NCBI GenBank assembly: GCA_038327385.1
Contig: JBBQKY010000153.1
Coordinates: 1-6,272, forward strand
Source of the DNA: JAWWPG01 sp038327385
GTDB taxonomy: Bacteria > Actinomycetota > Actinomycetes > Propionibacteriales > Nocardioidaceae
Length of the DNA stretch: 6,272 bases
Direction: 5' to 3'
This document shows positions 5,441 through 6,272 of this stretch, piece after piece (position 1 is the stretch's first letter; every line of letters starts with the position of its first letter). Below the pieces are notes generated by a model, which saw only the letters and a program-made list of their open reading frames with translations, was not told where the DNA came from and searched no databases. Both the position numbers and the translations under genes were made by a program.

Positions 5441-5443
5441 CCG
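5374..5443. repeat. 21-bp tandem repeat, three full copies and the start of a fourth
   Basis: On the plus strand the units are 5374-5394, 5395-5415 and 5416-5436, followed by a partial unit from 5437 to 5443. Each unit opens with CCATCCG and continues with CCCTTT, then C/T-GGTGG. Units 1 and 2 differ at two positions, and units 2 and 3 at one. The unit length is a multiple of three, so copy-number change would keep the minus-strand frame. Read on the minus strand, each unit contains CCACC, AAAGGG, then ATG. The array ends flush with the mshD stop codon. Confidence 0.95.
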
Positions 5444-6272
5444 TCAGTGCCGGCTGGCGTACATGACGTCGACGGTGGTGGTCACGAATCCCAATCGCTG
5501 ATACAGGTGGGTCGCCGCGGTGTTGTCACCGTCGACGTACAGAATGACCGCATCAAGCCCGGCGTCGCGCAGGTGCTGGAGTCCGGTCAGAGTGAGCGCC
5601 TTGCCGAGGCCAAGACCTTGCGCCGCAGGGTGCACACCAACGGCGTACACCTCGCCGACGGACGAGACGGCGCCCTCATCGCCGGGGTACACCTTGGTCC
5701 AGTGCGAGCCGAGCAGCGCCCCGTCCCGCTCGGCGAGGAAGAAGCCGCCGGGGTCGAACCACGGCTGCGCCATTCGATGGTGAAGGTCCGTCACGGTCAG
5801 CCTGCCCTGCTCGGGGTGCGAGGCGAACGCCGCGGCATTGAGCGCAACCCACGCCTCGTCGTCGCGGCCGGGCTCGAAAGTGCGCACCGTCACGTCGTCG
5901 GGGTACGACGCTGCCGGCAGCGCCGGCGAGAGGTCGCGGCGCATCTGCCACAAGTCTCGGACGCGCCTGAAGCCGCGGGCCGCCGCAAGCGCCTGGGCAC
6001 CCTCGGTGTCGCCGTGCGCCCAGACCCGGAGACTGGTCGTCGGAGGCTCGCCGCCCTCTCCCGCCTCTCCCGCCGCTCCCGCAGCACCCAGCAGGTGGTC
6101 GAGCATTGTGTCGCCGAAACCTCGCCGGCGACTCGTCGGATGTACGACGAGGTGGCCACTCGGCCCCTCAGCATCCTGCGTGAGGTGCCCGTACGCCACG
6201 ACCAGCGACTGCCCCTGCTCGCGGCCCAGCACGTGTCGCGCGCCGGTCGCCGCCCCGAACGCGAGCTCGGTG
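5444..6272 (-). CDS. mshD: Mycothiol synthase MshD (N-terminus beyond window)
   Basis: A frame open to the right edge codes for 275 visible residues and ends at TGA 5446-5444. MshD acetylates the cysteine amine of Cys-GlcN-Ins with acetyl-CoA, the final step of mycothiol synthesis, in the cytoplasm. The protein has the tandem GNAT layout of the family. The first domain has HLVVHPTSRRRGFG at visible residues 40-53 and ends near RVWAHGDTEGAQALAAARGF. The second has VYAVGVHPAAQGLGLGKAL around 208-225 with the acetyl-CoA loop QGLGLG (218-223), then LYVDGDNTAATHLYQRLGF. FDPGGFFLAERDG and GSHWTKVYPGD also fit MshD. Mycobacterial MshD is about 315 residues, so roughly 30-40 N-terminal residues are missing. 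An in-frame GTG at 6232 is inside the domain and is not a likely start. A Gly/Ala/Glu-rich insertion lies between motif A and the RVWAHG strand. The gene is upstream of ppk on the same strand and may share its transcript. Confidence 0.93.
   Translation of the reverse strand, partial: TELAFGAATGARHVLGREQGQSLVVAYGHLTQDAEGPSGHLVVHPTSRRRGFGDTMLDHLLGAAGAAGEAGEGGEPPTTSLRVWAHGDTEGAQALAAARGFRRVRDLWQMRRDLSPALPAASYPDDVTVRTFEPGRDDEAWVALNAAAFASHPEQGRLTVTDLHHRMAQPWFDPGGFFLAERDGALLGSHWTKVYPGDEGAVSSVGEVYAVGVHPAAQGLGLGKALTLTGLQHLRDAGLDAVILYVDGDNTAATHLYQRLGFVTTTVDVMYASRH
6051..6086 (-). repeat. Degenerate 9-bp repeat within mshD
   Basis: Four imperfect 9-bp units of the form CCCGCC-T/G-CT (plus strand) lie in the first GNAT domain of MshD. 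They encode a three-residue period rich in Gly, Ala and Glu (GAAGEAGEGGE). It is a flexible surface loop rather than core structure. Confidence 0.65.

Noticed and set aside
5211..5501. Plus-strand ORF of 96 codons through the tandem repeat, giving an IRPFRW-type heptad pattern
   Set aside because: It runs antisense to the ppk start, the gap and the mshD end. The periodic peptide is a direct consequence of the 21-bp repeat, and the rest has Trp/Arg/Pro-rich shadow composition with no ribosome site noted.
1..6272. tRNA, rRNA, CRISPR, insertion sequence or phage features
   Set aside because: No cloverleaf, rRNA-like stretch, spacer-separated repeats, transposase frame or terminal inverted repeats were seen. 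The only tandem array has no spacers.

Overview
The window is GC-rich, densely coded actinobacterial chromosome. Three things point to Actinomycetota: a mycothiol synthase (mycothiol is specific to this phylum), a DUF3099 small membrane protein, and a Nudix-histidine phosphatase fusion of the MutT1 type beside polyphosphate kinase. The protein flavour suggests Propionibacteriales (Nocardioides-like), but that placement is inference from memory of related sequences.

Left part, plus strand: the tail of an unrecognised one-helix membrane protein (1-134), a DUF3099 two-helix membrane protein (184-384), then a two-gene phosphate uptake unit. That unit is a PhoU-like DUF47 Pit-accessory protein (462-1079) followed 61 bp later by a short Pit-type low-affinity phosphate transporter (1141-2136). 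Right part, minus strand, read from the right edge: mycothiol synthase MshD, cut by the window edge (5444-6272); a 127-bp gap holding a 21-bp tandem repeat and a possible 36-codon repeat-encoded ORF; polyphosphate kinase Ppk1 (3061-5316); and, 9 bp later, the MutT1-like Nudix/histidine phosphatase (2179-3051). The two transcription units converge on a 42-bp gap with a hairpin at 2174-2200.

Functionally the locus pairs Pi entry (Pit plus its PhoU-like accessory) with Pi storage as polyphosphate (Ppk1). It adds a nucleotide-pool sanitising enzyme and the last step of mycothiol synthesis, so the wider theme is phosphate and redox housekeeping. All main genes look intact, with their recognised catalytic motifs present.

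The least ordinary part is the mshD-ppk gap. Three 21-bp repeats and the start of a fourth keep an open frame on the minus strand that encodes MxHRKGR-type heptads. In the repeats preceding the second, third and fourth ATGs there is an AAAGGG ribosome-site-like motif just ahead of that ATG. The ORF lies in frame with mshD just past its TGA, and its own TGA is the last part of the ppk Shine-Dalgarno GGAGGTGA. Whether it is translated cannot be settled from sequence alone.
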